Origin: Zoogloea sp.
Lineage (GTDB): Bacteria; Pseudomonadota; Gammaproteobacteria; Burkholderiales; Rhodocyclaceae
Reading direction: 5' to 3'
Length of the DNA stretch: 64,000 nt
NCBI GenBank assembly: GCA_016703645.1
Contig: JADJBR010000009.1
Coordinates: 879,501 to 943,500, forward strand
Positions 1 to 9,000 of the stretch are shown here, piece by piece (the first letter of the stretch is position 1; each line of letters begins with the position of its first letter). Under the pieces are notes generated by a model. That model searched no databases. It was not told the DNA's origin and saw only the letters and a program-made list of their open reading frames with translations. The translations under genes and the position numbers were made by a program.

Positions 1-2
1 GC

Positions 3-155
3 TACGCCAGCCACGTACTGCTGCTCGATGGTGAAGGCGGCCACGTGATCGGCCCGGCAGCCGAGGTGCTCACCACTGCGCGCCTGTCCGCCGCCTTCGG
101 CCACCCCCTGCGGGCCATCGCCGATGGCGAACACACCCTGTTCGTGCCGGCCTGA
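3..155 (+). CDS. C-terminal end of a probable cobalamin/iron-type ABC transporter ATPase (5' truncated)
   Basis: An open frame enters from the left edge and stops at 153-155, leaving 50 residues. It begins YASHVLLLDGEGG and ends ADGEHTLFVPA. A short hydrophobic strand followed by a Gly-rich turn, then a stretch resembling LTTARLSAAFGHPL, is what the extreme C-terminus of BtuD/FecE-type ATPases looks like: a strand reporting the nucleotide-bound state, then the Leu-Ser-x-x-Phe/Tyr-Gly segment. The Walker motifs lie outside the window, so the family is inferred. The cobO gene directly downstream supports a cobalamin uptake operon. Confidence 0.5.
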   Translation, partial: YASHVLLLDGEGGHVIGPAAEVLTTARLSAAFGHPLRAIADGEHTLFVPA

Positions 156-194
156 GCCGGCCTTCAACACCCCCCGATGACCCCGAGAGAAGCC

Positions 195-827
195 ATGAGT
201 GCACCCGAACTGAACACACGCTCCACCGAGGAAGAACGCAACGCCCGCCACAAGGCCCGCATGGAACGCAAGAAGGCCGTCGTTGACGCCGCCATCGCCG
301 CGGCCACCGACACCCGCGGCCTGCTGCTGGTCAACACCGGCAACGGCAAGGGCAAGTCCAGCGCCGCCTTTGGTGTGCTCGCCCGGGCCATCGGCCACGG
401 CATGAAGGTGGGCGTGGTGCAGTTCGTCAAAGGCCGCTCCGACACCGGCGAGGAAGCCTTCTTCCGCCGCCAACCCGAGGTGAGCTGGCACGTCATGGGC
501 GACGGCTTCACCTGGGACACCCAGGACCGCAGCGCCGACATCGCCAGCGCCAAAGCCGGGTGGGAACAGGCGCGGCGCTTCCTGGACAATCCGGAGATCG
601 GCCTCGTCGTCCTCGACGAACTCAACATCGCCCTCAAGTACGCCTACCTGGACCTGGCCGAAGTCCTCCACGACATCAACAGCCGGCCCGAGATGCAGCA
701 CGTCATCGTCACCGGCCGCGGCGCCCCTGAGGCCCTGATCGAGGCCGCCGACACCGTCACCGAGATGGGTGTGGTCAAGCACGCCTTCAAGGCCGGCATC
801 GCCGCCCAGGCGGGCGTGGAGTTCTGA
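195..827 (+). CDS. cobO: Cob(I)yrinic acid a,c-diamide adenosyltransferase
   Basis: This 210-residue protein is the CobA/CobO/BtuR-type corrinoid adenosyltransferase, which transfers the 5'-deoxyadenosyl group of ATP to cob(I)alamin or cobyrinate diamide in the cytoplasm. It shows the P-loop GNGKGKSS near residue 50, the FVKGR segment, the VLDELN acidic motif and the terminal GVVKHAF element of the family. The ATG at 195 is preferred to the in-frame ATG at 177 because GAGAGAAG sits just before it. It lies 40 bp after the likely ABC ATPase end, so corrinoid uptake and adenosylation are probably cotranscribed. The length is normal for the family. Confidence 0.93.
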   Translation: MSAPELNTRSTEEERNARHKARMERKKAVVDAAIAAATDTRGLLLVNTGNGKGKSSAAFGVLARAIGHGMKVGVVQFVKGRSDTGEEAFFRRQPEVSWHVMGDGFTWDTQDRSADIASAKAGWEQARRFLDNPEIGLVVLDELNIALKYAYLDLAEVLHDINSRPEMQHVIVTGRGAPEALIEAADTVTEMGVVKHAFKAGIAAQAGVEF

Positions 828-905
828 GCCGCCTGCGGTAAACCCCGGTTCTGCCCGGCCCCCAGGGCGCGCTAAGCTTGGGCTCCTCCCGCTCCAGGAA
901 GCCCC

Positions 906-1859
906 ATGCACCGCATCGTCACCCTCGAAGCCGGCGCCCTGATCGCCAACGTCCGCCGCCCGGCCTTTGTCCACGATTGGGTGGAGTTCGACGCTACCGG
1001 CCAGGATGAGGTCGCCGAGCGCCTGGCCGGCGCCACCATCGCGATCGTCAACAAGCGCCTGCTGACAGCCGGGATCATCGCCCGCCTGCCGCAACTGCAG
1101 ATGGTCGCCATCGCCGCCACTGGCTACAACAACATCGATCTGGAGGCTTGCCGGGCCCGCGGCATCGTTGTCTCCAACGTGCGCGGCTACGCCCGCGAAA
1201 CCGTGCCGGAGCACGTCTTTGCCCTGCTGCTGGCCCTGTCCCGGCAGATCGGCTCCTTCCACCGCTCGGTGGCGGCCGGACGCTGGCAGCGAAGCGAGCA
1301 ATTCTGCTATTTCGATTACCCCATCCGCGACCTGGCCGGCCAGACCCTGGGCATTCTCGGCAGCGGCACCCTGGGCGACGGCGTCGCCCGCCTCGCCGAG
1401 GCCTTCGGCATGCGGGTGATCCGCGGCGAGCGCAAGGGCGCCGACACGGTGCGCGAAGGCTACGTGGCCTTCCCGCAGCTGCTCCGTGAGGCCGACGTGA
1501 TCAGCCTGCACTGCCCCCTCAACGATGCCACCCGGCACATGATCGGTGCGGCAGAGCTCACCGCCATGAAGCCCGGCGCCCTGCTCATCAACACCGCCCG
1601 CGGTGGTCTGGTGGATGAAGCAGCCCTCGCCGAGGCCCTGCGCCACAGGCAGATCGGCGGCGCCGGCTTCGACGTGCTGAGCGAGGAGCCACCCCGGGAC
1701 AATCCCCTTCTCGCTCGCGATTTACTGGACGCGGGCAACTTCATCCTCACCCCCCACGTGGCCTGGTCCAGCCGGGAGGCCATGCAGGCCCTGGCGGACC
1801 AGTTGATCGGCAACATCGAAGCCTTCGCCGCCGGGGAGGCGCGCAACCGGGTGGCGTGA
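906..1859 (+). CDS. D-2-hydroxyacid dehydrogenase (glycerate/hydroxypyruvate type)
   Basis: The 317-residue protein is a member of the D-isomer-specific 2-hydroxyacid dehydrogenase family and reduces a 2-oxoacid with NAD(P)H. It shows a Rossmann glycine motif LGILGSGTLGDG around residue 147, the catalytic Arg in NTARGGLVDE, the Glu in LSEEPP and the catalytic His in TPHVAWSS. The substrate cannot be fixed from sequence; glycerate or hydroxypyruvate is most likely from the overall likeness to HprA. An AGGAAG Shine-Dalgarno lies 4 bases before the ATG. It converges with the cytochrome gene, leaving only a few bases between the stops. Confidence 0.88.
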   Translation: MHRIVTLEAGALIANVRRPAFVHDWVEFDATGQDEVAERLAGATIAIVNKRLLTAGIIARLPQLQMVAIAATGYNNIDLEACRARGIVVSNVRGYARETVPEHVFALLLALSRQIGSFHRSVAAGRWQRSEQFCYFDYPIRDLAGQTLGILGSGTLGDGVARLAEAFGMRVIRGERKGADTVREGYVAFPQLLREADVISLHCPLNDATRHMIGAAELTAMKPGALLINTARGGLVDEAALAEALRHRQIGGAGFDVLSEEPPRDNPLLARDLLDAGNFILTPHVAWSSREAMQALADQLIGNIEAFAAGEARNRVA

Positions 1860-1863
1860 GACG

Positions 1864-2226
1864 CTAGCGATTGCGGCTCAGGTACTCGACGATCCGCCGC
1901 CGCTCGTCCGCGTCGCCAACCCGGAAGTTCATCCGCTGCCCCGGCACCAGGGCTTCCGGATCGCGCAGCCAGCGCTCCAGACTCTCCTCGGTCCACACGA
2001 TCTGCGAGCGGGCGAGCGCCGGGGAGTAGGCAAAGCCGGCGATGCTGCCCGCCTTGCGGCCGAGCACCCCGGCATGGCGCGGCCCGACCCGGTCCGCGGC
2101 GAGGGCGTGGCAGCCACCGCAGCGCGCCTCATAGAGGGCGCGGCCCGGGTCGGCGTCGTCGGCCGCCCGGGCAGGTGCCGCAAGCACCGCCAGGCCGGCC
2201 AGGGCGAGGCACAGTGCGGGCTTCAT
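1864..2226 (-). CDS. Periplasmic class I c-type cytochrome
   Basis: This 120-residue protein has a Sec signal peptide (MKPALCLALAGL... ending near ARAADD) and one haem-attachment site CGGCH around residue 35. A likely distal Met ligand lies in PGQRMNF. These are the hallmarks of a small class I cytochrome c that carries electrons in the periplasm. Its ATG overlaps the stop of the upstream ferritin-like gene (ATGA at 2223-2226), which implies translational coupling, so both should be expressed from the ECF-type promoter at 2850-2876. The electron partner is unknown. Confidence 0.9.
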   Translation of the reverse strand: MKPALCLALAGLAVLAAPARAADDADPGRALYEARCGGCHALAADRVGPRHAGVLGRKAGSIAGFAYSPALARSQIVWTEESLERWLRDPEALVPGQRMNFRVGDADERRRIVEYLSRNR

Positions 2227-2801
2227 GCGCCGAAGCTCAGCGGCTTGGCCGGCAGCATGCGACCCAGCGCGGACGACAAGGCCGTCCAGTGCATGGTTTC
2301 GTCGGCGGCGAGGCGCCCGGCCACCTGGGCCAGCGCTGCCTCCTTGAAGGACGGGATCACCCCCAGGTAGGCGTTGGCGGCGCCCAGTTCCAAGCGTGCG
2401 GCCAGGGCCAGCACATCAGCCTGACTTTTCAGCGTGCCGGCATTGAGGGCCTTGGCATAGTCGTCGAGGGATCGTTCCATCACCGGCTTGCCGCCCATCT
2501 TCTCAATGGTGGCAATGAGCGCGTCCCGGTGCCCCTTGTGATGGGACTGGAACAGCACGGCCACGTCGAGCACCGGCTTCTGCAGCAGGCCGCTGCCGGC
2601 GCCGAGCTGGTAGGCGTTGATGGCCTCGTGTTCGAGGCCCAGGGCCACATTGAGGATGTCCACATCCTTGCCCATGTCGCCAGGAGCGGCAGCGGCAAGA
2701 TCGGGGCGCCCGGCAAGCAGGGCGATGGCGGCAACCGAGAGGGTGGCCTTGCCGGAGGTGGACAGGAAGTTGCGGCGGGCAGGAAGGGCATTGGCGGACA
2801 T
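2223..2801 (-). CDS. Tat-exported ferritin-like protein
   Basis: This 192-residue protein starts at the ATG at 2801, which has AAGGAG upstream; a longer in-frame extension to 2924 would cross the promoter and is rejected. The N-terminus ARRNFLST followed by a hydrophobic run is a twin-arginine signal peptide. The mature part has ferritin-like helices with LEHEAINAY, a second histidine/glutamate segment SHHKGHRD, LELGAANAY and ADETMHW, giving candidate Glu and His ligands for a di-iron site. Tat export fits a protein folded with metal before export. It heads the operon with cytochrome c. A role in iron or oxidant handling in the periplasm is inference. Confidence 0.78.
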   Translation of the reverse strand: MSANALPARRNFLSTSGKATLSVAAIALLAGRPDLAAAAPGDMGKDVDILNVALGLEHEAINAYQLGAGSGLLQKPVLDVAVLFQSHHKGHRDALIATIEKMGGKPVMERSLDDYAKALNAGTLKSQADVLALAARLELGAANAYLGVIPSFKEAALAQVAGRLAADETMHWTALSSALGRMLPAKPLSFGA

Positions 2802-2849
2802 GGTCTGACTCCTTGACGAGGGGATTGAGAACGGGTGCTTCAACCCCTC

Positions 2850-2876
2850 TACGCAGCCCATACTGACCTGGATGCA
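2850..2876 (-). promoter_or_regulatory. ECF-sigma-type promoter of the ferritin-like/cytochrome c operon
   Basis: Read on the minus strand this is TGCATCC, a 16-base spacer ending in CTG, then CGTA. The same element with the same spacing precedes the sigma factor gene (4585-4611) and the DUF3034 gene (4643-4669). The CGTA end lies about 50 bases before the ATG at 2801. The TGCATCC box resembles the TGATCC-like -35 of ChrR-associated sigma factors. I see no other copy in the window. Confidence 0.8.
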
Positions 2877-2951
2877 AGCCCTGAAGCGCCGCGGGCCGGG
2901 TGCCACGTCAGAAGACGCAGTCACCCGGCCCGCAGGGCGTGGGCGCCCGCT

Positions 2952-3788
2952 TCAGGCAGCCGGCCGGCTCGACGAACGCACGAAGAGCAGACTGCCCACA
3001 TCACTGCTGAAGGGGGGCTGCGACACACCGTCGGGGGCGAGTTGGTAATCACCGGCACGCAGCAACCTGTCACCCGCAAAGGCTTCACCTTCGATCACCA
3101 GGCATTCCCTGTCGAGGGGCGGATCGCGGAAATCGGCATGGGCGCCCGGGGCGAGGCTGAGCAGGAGGGACCGCTCGTGCCCGTCGTCGTGCAGCAGCTT
3201 CAGGCGGACACCGGGCTGGCGTTCAGTCCATTCTCCTTCGTCGCGGTGCACCGTGATGGGCACCTGACCGCGACCGGGGAGCAGGGCGCTGATCACATCC
3301 CTGGCGACTTCCATGCCATGGCCGATGGGCGTGCCGCGCAAGTAGAGCAGGGCTCCACCGCTCGAACGCACAACGCCATGGCGACTGCCCGAACGGGCCA
3401 GGTGATAGTCGCCGACGCGGACGGTGATGTCGCCCAGTTGGGCCTCGCCACGCAGGACAACACATTCCTCGTCTTCATGGTGACGATGGAAGGGGATCGC
3501 GGCGCCGGGCTGCAGTTCAAGCAACACGGACCGGGCGTCCCCGCACAGGCGCTTGACGCGAACCCCTGGCACCAGACGGCCCCACTCGCCTTCATCAAGG
3601 CGCACATGGATGAAATCCGCACCGGCTGCGCGGCTGGCCCGGACACGGGCAAGCAGGCGCTGCTTGAGCGCATCGGCGCGCTCGGGAGACAGGGCAACGG
3701 GGGAAACGGCTTCGAGCAGGCCGTCGCGCACATCGCGGGCACCGGTCGGATCGTCGGGATCAAGCATGTGTTTGTCGTTCATGATCAC
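2952..3788 (-). CDS. ChrR-like double-cupin protein, probable regulator of the adjacent ECF sigma factor
   Basis: The 278-residue protein has two cupin modules. The first (about residues 85-150) keeps metal-ligand candidates in HRHHEDEE; the second (about 185-265) has the same fold spacing but lacks the histidines (DFRDPPLDRE). A GTG start at 3788 is chosen because AGGAG lies 6 bases upstream and the GTG overlaps the sigma factor stop (GTGA). The gene order sigma then ChrR-like cupin is that of ECF11-type systems, where ChrR binds and inhibits the sigma factor. The usual zinc-binding His/Cys motif of the ChrR anti-sigma domain is not visible in the N-terminal region, so the anti-sigma role is inferred from position. 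Confidence 0.75.
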   Translation of the reverse strand: MIMNDKHMLDPDDPTGARDVRDGLLEAVSPVALSPERADALKQRLLARVRASRAAGADFIHVRLDEGEWGRLVPGVRVKRLCGDARSVLLELQPGAAIPFHRHHEDEECVVLRGEAQLGDITVRVGDYHLARSGSRHGVVRSSGGALLYLRGTPIGHGMEVARDVISALLPGRGQVPITVHRDEGEWTERQPGVRLKLLHDDGHERSLLLSLAPGAHADFRDPPLDRECLVIEGEAFAGDRLLRAGDYQLAPDGVSQPPFSSDVGSLLFVRSSSRPAA

Positions 3789-4468
3789 GCGGTGCTCCTG
3801 TCGATATGTGCGGTCAGCGTTGCACGCAGACTCAGCAGCGCACGCCGGACATGGGATTTGACGGTTCCGAGGGGCAAGCCTGCATGCTGAGCGACTTCCT
3901 CGTGGGTCAGGCCGCGGAGGAAGACCAATGCGATCAACTGGCGCGGCACGGGATCAAGGGCCGCCAGCGCCGCGTGCACGCGGGTGCTGTCCTGGCAGGC
4001 CGCCAGGAGGTCGGGCGGGTCGCCGCCATCCTGGGGTTCGACCTCCAGCAGGGTATGCGGTTCGGGGTGGCACAGGGCGGGATCGGCCCGGCGCAGATGG
4101 TCGAGGGCACGGCTGCGGGCAATGGTCAGGATCCACGCCAGCGGCCGGCCGCGGGCCGGATCGTAGCGCAGCGCCTGGCGCCATACTTGAAAGAAGACGT
4201 CCTCCACCACCTCCTCGGCGGCCACCGTATCCCGGACGATACGCAGGACGATGCCATGCACCCGGCCACCGGTGGTGTCATAGAGCTCGGCCAGGGCATC
4301 CTCGTCGCCACCTCCGATGCGCTTAAGGCATCCGGCCAGTTCGAGGTCTTCGGGCGCAGCCCATCCTCCGCGCGGGCACGCGTCCGCATCGCCACCGTCC
4401 GGCGCGCCTGCAAGGCTGGGCGGCGGCGCGGTGCCAGGCAGGATCACCGGCTGCAGGTCCTCGGTCAT
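3785..4468 (-). CDS. ECF RNA polymerase sigma factor (RpoE/ChrR-associated type)
   Basis: This 227-residue protein carries sigma region 2 (DALAELYDTTGGRVHGIV...EEVVEDVFFQVWR) and region 4 (LIALVFLRGLTHEEVAQHAG, GTVKSHVRRAL), with no regions 1 or 3, as expected for ECF sigma factors. The start at 4468 gives 8 bases from AAGGAG; the ATG at 4474 would be too close to it. The region-4 end couples to the cupin gene by a GTGA overlap. Its own upstream region has the TGCATCC-N16-CGTA element at 4585-4611, which implies autoregulation. The inducing signal is not visible from sequence; singlet oxygen, organic peroxide or other oxidants are signals known for this class. Confidence 0.9.
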   Translation of the reverse strand: MTEDLQPVILPGTAPPPSLAGAPDGGDADACPRGGWAAPEDLELAGCLKRIGGGDEDALAELYDTTGGRVHGIVLRIVRDTVAAEEVVEDVFFQVWRQALRYDPARGRPLAWILTIARSRALDHLRRADPALCHPEPHTLLEVEPQDGGDPPDLLAACQDSTRVHAALAALDPVPRQLIALVFLRGLTHEEVAQHAGLPLGTVKSHVRRALLSLRATLTAHIDRSTA

Positions 4469-4584
4469 GGGCATCGCTCCTTGCTGTGACAGGCATCGGG
4501 GGCCATTTGGATGTCTCCGGGAGTGGATCGGGACGCTGGGCGCGCATGCCGCGGGGCAACACGAACGGCGGCGTCTTCCTGCAT

Positions 4585-4611
4585 TACGCAGCCGGCAGCG
4601 CGGTGGATGCA
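4585..4611 (-). promoter_or_regulatory. Autoregulatory ECF-type promoter of the sigma/cupin operon
   Basis: On the minus strand this reads TGCATCC, 16 bases, CGTA, ending about 115 bases before the sigma factor ATG. It lies back-to-back with the plus-strand copy at 4643-4669, 31 bases away, so one intergenic region drives both divergent operons. Confidence 0.78.
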
Positions 4612-4642
4612 GCCGCGGCAATGCAGGGTCGGCCGACCCATC

Positions 4643-4669
4643 TGCATCCGGATCGCTACACCCTGCGTA
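4643..4669 (+). promoter_or_regulatory. ECF-type promoter of the DUF3034/truncated haemoglobin operon
   Basis: TGCATCC at 4643-4649, a 16-base spacer ending CTG, and CGTA at 4666-4669, about 68 bases before the ATG at 4738. It is identical in boxes and spacing to the two minus-strand copies. Confidence 0.8.
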
Positions 4670-4737
4670 GTGAGGGGGTGCGGCGAACCCCGTCGGGGAG
4701 GCGCCGCCCACTTCATCACCTTGGGAGGCACATTGCC

Positions 4738-5598
4738 ATGCACGTTATCAAGAAACTGACCCTCTTGCTCGCCTGGGGCGCCGCATTGCCGGCCCTCGCC
4801 GGGAGCGACAAGCTGCTGCTCACGGGCGGCGTCACCCAGCTAGAAGGCGCTGCCGGCGGCGGGCTGACGCCCTGGGCGGTGATCGCCGGCTACGGCACCC
4901 GCGACCAGATCGGTGCCAACGCCTTCTACACCGGCGTGTGGTCCCAGGACTACGGGCTGGCGACGGGCGGCATCGCCGTGGGCCTGTGGGATCGCCTCGA
5001 ATTGTCCTACGCCCGCCAGCGCTTCAACACCCGTGAGGTGGGCGGCGCACTCGGGCTGGGGAACGGATTCGCCTTCAATCAGGACGTCTTCGGGGTCAAG
5101 CTGCGGGTGCTCGGCAATGCCGTGCTGGACCAGGATAGCTGGCTGCCCCAGATTGCCATCGGCGTGCAGCACAAGCGCAATGACCAGGGGGCGGTGCTGC
5201 GGGCCATCGGCGCGAAGGACGATCACGGTACCGACTTCTACGTCAGCGCCACCAAGCTCTTCCTGGCCCAGAGCGTACTGGCCAATGCGACCCTGCGCCA
5301 GACCAAGGCCAACCAGCTGGGAATTCTGGGCTTCGGGGGTGACAAGCGCGACGGCTATTCGACCCAGTTCGAGACGTCCCTGGCCTACCTGGTCCGCAAG
5401 GATCTGGCGGTGGGTGTCGAGTACCGCAGCAAGCCGGACAACCTGAAGATCGCCCGGGAGGATGACTGGTACGACTTCTTCGTTGCCTACCAACCGATCA
5501 AGAACGTTTCAGTGACGCTGGCCTACGCCCACCTGGGCAACATCGTCATCAAGGACAACCAGCGCGCACCCTACCTGTCTTTGCAGGTCGGCTTTTGA
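4738..5598 (+). CDS. DUF3034 family protein, probable outer-membrane beta-barrel
   Basis: The 286-residue protein has a signal peptide (HVIKKLTLLLAWGAALPALAG) and then a mature part rich in alternating aromatic/polar strands, ending YLSLQVGF with a C-terminal Phe, the usual signature of an outer-membrane barrel. It resembles the DUF3034 family, whose function is unknown. GGGAGG lies 9 bases before the chosen ATG; longer upstream extensions would run through the promoter. It is the first gene of an operon with the exported truncated haemoglobin, 16 bases apart, under the ECF promoter. Confidence 0.8.
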   Translation: MHVIKKLTLLLAWGAALPALAGSDKLLLTGGVTQLEGAAGGGLTPWAVIAGYGTRDQIGANAFYTGVWSQDYGLATGGIAVGLWDRLELSYARQRFNTREVGGALGLGNGFAFNQDVFGVKLRVLGNAVLDQDSWLPQIAIGVQHKRNDQGAVLRAIGAKDDHGTDFYVSATKLFLAQSVLANATLRQTKANQLGILGFGGDKRDGYSTQFETSLAYLVRKDLAVGVEYRSKPDNLKIAREDDWYDFFVAYQPIKNVSVTLAYAHLGNIVIKDNQRAPYLSLQVGF

Positions 5599-5614
5599 CC
5601 CGAGGAGCCCCCCG

Positions 5615-6049
5615 ATGAAAACCCGCCATTTCATTACCGTTGTTGCCACCTGTGCCGCCATGGTCCTTCCCGCAGCCGGTCACGCAGAACCGGATCTGTC
5701 CACCTTCCAGGCCTTCGGTGAAAAACCGGGGCTGGTGAAGATCATGGATGACTTCATGCTCAGGCTGCTGGCCGATCCGCGCACTCGCCCCTTTTTCGAG
5801 AAGGCCGACCAGACCCGGGTAAAGGCCCAGTTGGTGGATCAGATCTGCGCGGCTCTGGAGGGCCCATGCACCTATGGCGGCGCACCGATGGGGCCGCTGC
5901 ATGCCGGGCTGGGCATTCGCGAGGCGGATTTCAATGCGCTTGTGGAGGATCTGCAGAAGGCCATGGATGCGCAGGGCGTTCCCTTCCGGGCCCAGAACAA
6001 GCTGCTGGCCAAACTGGCCCCGATGCATCGCGAGATCATTACCCGCTGA
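5615..6049 (+). CDS. Exported group 1 truncated haemoglobin
   Basis: The 144-residue protein begins with a Sec signal peptide (ending near AAGHAEP), followed by a globin of about 118 residues. Family features are the early Phe, VKIMDDFMLRLLADPRTRPFF, the segment LVDQICAALEGPCTYGG, the likely proximal His in MGPLHAGLGI and the C-terminal LAKLAPMHREI. Truncated haemoglobins bind O2 or NO; most are cytoplasmic, so the signal peptide is notable. It probably acts in the periplasm with the DUF3034 barrel, the cytochrome c and the ferritin-like protein of the same regulon. The ligand chemistry is inferred. Confidence 0.88.
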   Translation: MKTRHFITVVATCAAMVLPAAGHAEPDLSTFQAFGEKPGLVKIMDDFMLRLLADPRTRPFFEKADQTRVKAQLVDQICAALEGPCTYGGAPMGPLHAGLGIREADFNALVEDLQKAMDAQGVPFRAQNKLLAKLAPMHREIITR

Positions 6050-6066
6050 ACGACCTGCGCCGGGTT

Positions 6067-9000
6067 TCAAGCCTTTGCGGGGCGCCCGCGCTTCTTCGGC
6101 GCCCCGTCGACCTCGCCCGTTACCGGGGGCAACGGCGCAAGCAGTGCACGGATGTCGTCCTCGCCGAACTTCACCGTACCCTGGTGATCTTCTTCGAGGA
6201 TGCCGGCGGCGAGTTCGGCCTTCTTTTCCTGGAGGCCGAGGATCTTCTCTTCAATCGACCCGGCCACCACCAGCTTGTAGACGAACACCGCCTTCTTCTG
6301 CCCCAGGCGGTGGGCCCGGTCGGTGGCCTGGTTCTCGACGGCCGGGTTCCACCACGGGTCGTAGTGGATCACCGTGTCGGCGGCGGTGAGGTTTAGCCCG
6401 ACACCGCCGGCCTTCAGGCTGATCAGGAAGACCGGCACCTCCCCGTCCTGGAACTGGCGGATCGGGGCCTCCCGGTCCTGGGTGTCGCCGGTGAGGGTCA
6501 CGTAGTCGATGCGCCGGGTGGTGAGTTCGGCGGCGATGAGGCTGAGCATGCCGGTGAACTGGGAGAACAGCAGCACCTTGCGGCCCTCCTCCACCAGCTC
6601 CGGCAGCATGTCCATGAGCAGGTCGAGCTTGGCCCGCTCCTTCACCTTGGCAGCGGCGTCGGTCTTGATGAGGCGCGGATCGCAGCACACCTGGCGCAGC
6701 TTGAGCAGGGCGTCGAGGATGACGATCTGGCTGCGCGCAAAGCCCCGCGCGGCAATCTCGTCGCGAACCCGTTTGTCCATGGAGGCACGCACGGTCTCGT
6801 AGAGGTCGCGCTGGCGGCCTTCGAGCTCCACGCTGCGCACCACGACGGTCTTGGGGGGCAGCTCGGTGGCCACTTGCTCCTTGCGCCGTCGCAGGATGAA
6901 GGGGGCGATGCGGCGGGCCAGCAGATTCCGGCGCACGGTATCACCGTGCTTCTCGACTGGCGTGCGCCAGCGGGCGGTGAAATCCTTCTGGTCACCGAGG
7001 AAGCCCGGCAGCAGGAAGTCGAACTGGCTCCACAGCTCACCCAAGTGGTTCTCCAGGGGCGTACCGGTGAGGCACAGGCGGTGCTTCGCCTTGAGGGTGC
7101 GCACCACCTGGGCGGCCTGGCTGGCGGCATTCTTGACGGTCTGGGCTTCGTCCAGGATCAGGGAGTGGTATTCATGGGCGGCCAGTTGCTCCCGGTCGCG
7201 CCACAAGAGTGGGTAAGTGGTGAGGCAGACGTCGTGCGCGGGGATCTTCGCGAAGGCCTCGGCGCGGCCCGCACCCCGCAGGCTGAGCACCTTGAGATCG
7301 GGGGCGAAGCGCTCGGCCTCCCGCTGCCAGTTGAACACCAGGGAGGTGGGCAGCACCACCAGGGCCGGCTTGCCCAGGCGCCGGCCGCGCTTCTCGGTGA
7401 GCAGGTGGGCGAGGGTCTGGGCGGTCTTGCCGAGGCCCATGTCGTCGGCCAGGATGCCACCCAGCTCGTGCTTGCGCAGGTGCTGGAGCCAGGCCAGACC
7501 GTCGAGCTGGTAGGGGCGCAGATCAAGGGCAAAGCCCTTGGGTGCTGCCACCGCCTTGATCTGCCCGACACCACGGATGCGCTGGATCCAGTTATCGAGG
7601 CTTGCCAGGCCTTCGGCACGCCAGCCGTCGCCAAGCACGTCCGCCAGGCGCGGGGCGTCGAATCGGGACACCTTGAGGGTGCTGGAAGGGGTGTCGAAGA
7701 GGTCCACCAGATTGCGGGCGATGGGCTTGACCCGCTCGGCGGCCAGGGCCACACGATCACCATCCTCAAGCTGCACCACCACCTGGGCGCCATCAGGAAT
7801 GCCGTCGATCTGTTTGGGATCAAGCCAGCGCGGATCCTGGCGGAAGACGGCGTGGAGCATGGGCGCCAGATCGACCCGACGCCCATCCACCTCGACACCC
7901 AGGGACACTTCGAACCAGCCTTCGTCGCTTTCGTCGACCCGAACCTCCCAGCCACTGGCCACCAGCACCCGGTGGCGGAAGTCCTTGGGGCAATCGATGT
8001 GCCAGCCGGCGGCACGCAGCTCGGGGGCGACCAGGGAGAAGAAGTGAATCCAGTGGGCTTCACTTTCGAGACCGTAGAAACCTTCCGCAACGGTACCGGG
8101 ACTGATCAGCCAGCCACGCTTGAGGGGCTGGAAGCCGACGCCCAGGAAGGCCTTCCAGGCGGCCTCCTCGGTGGCGAGGTCACGCTGCACGCGGACGGCA
8201 CGGCCATCGGGCAGACTGGCCAGCTCGCTGGTGGCACCGGGTTCGAAACGGGCGTCGCCATAGGTAAACGTGGGGGTGGCCACGTCGTACTCATGGCCAC
8301 CGAAATCAGCCTCGTAGCCCCGGTGCTTGCGCCAGCTCCAGCAGAAAAGGGAGGCCAGACTGAGGACCGGACGGCAGGGGAGTGACACCAGGGGGAGTTC
8401 GGCGGCGCGTTGCCCCTGGGGCGAGGGCAGGGCCGGCGCCACCTCGGCCAGGGCGTTGGCGATCACCGGCAGTTCGGCCGGGGCAAGGGGTGGCAGGGTC
8501 AGCAGTTCGCCGATCACGGCCCCATCCTCCAGCACGACCCGGCCGACCTCCCCTTGTACCGGATCCACGTAGGCCAGGGGATCGGTGCGGATCACCAGGG
8601 CTGCGGCCGGTTCGGTGACCACCCGCGCCTTGATGCCGTTGGCGCCAGGCACCCATTCCAGGGCACCCGGGCGGGACGACCCACCGCGCAGGGGCGAAAC
8701 CCGGCCACTGCCATCCGCCTCCAGGTAGGCTCGGCCGGTGGCCAACGCCGCTTCCAGCAGCGTCAGGCCGGGCGTGCCGCTGAGGTGGGGCCAGCCATAC
8801 CCGCCGGTGCGCCGGTTGGCCTCGCGCAACAGGCGGAACACGTTGAGGTCTTCGTCGCGCACGAAGGCGGGCGGACGCAGCAGCGCCTGCTCGTAGTTGG
8901 ACCACTCCGCGGCCACACTGCTGAGCCCCCCATCGGCACCCACCTTGGCCTTGAGCAGGCTGAACTCCATCTCGTCACCCGTGGGCAGGCTGATCACCGA

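Noticed and set aside
2802-2924. N-terminal extension of the ferritin-like protein up to 2924
   Set aside because: It would cover the ECF promoter and precede the clear Tat signal and Shine-Dalgarno at 2801.
6874-8385. A 503-codon plus-strand frame opposite the SNF2 helicase
   Set aside because: Antisense to the helicase motifs and without any family likeness.
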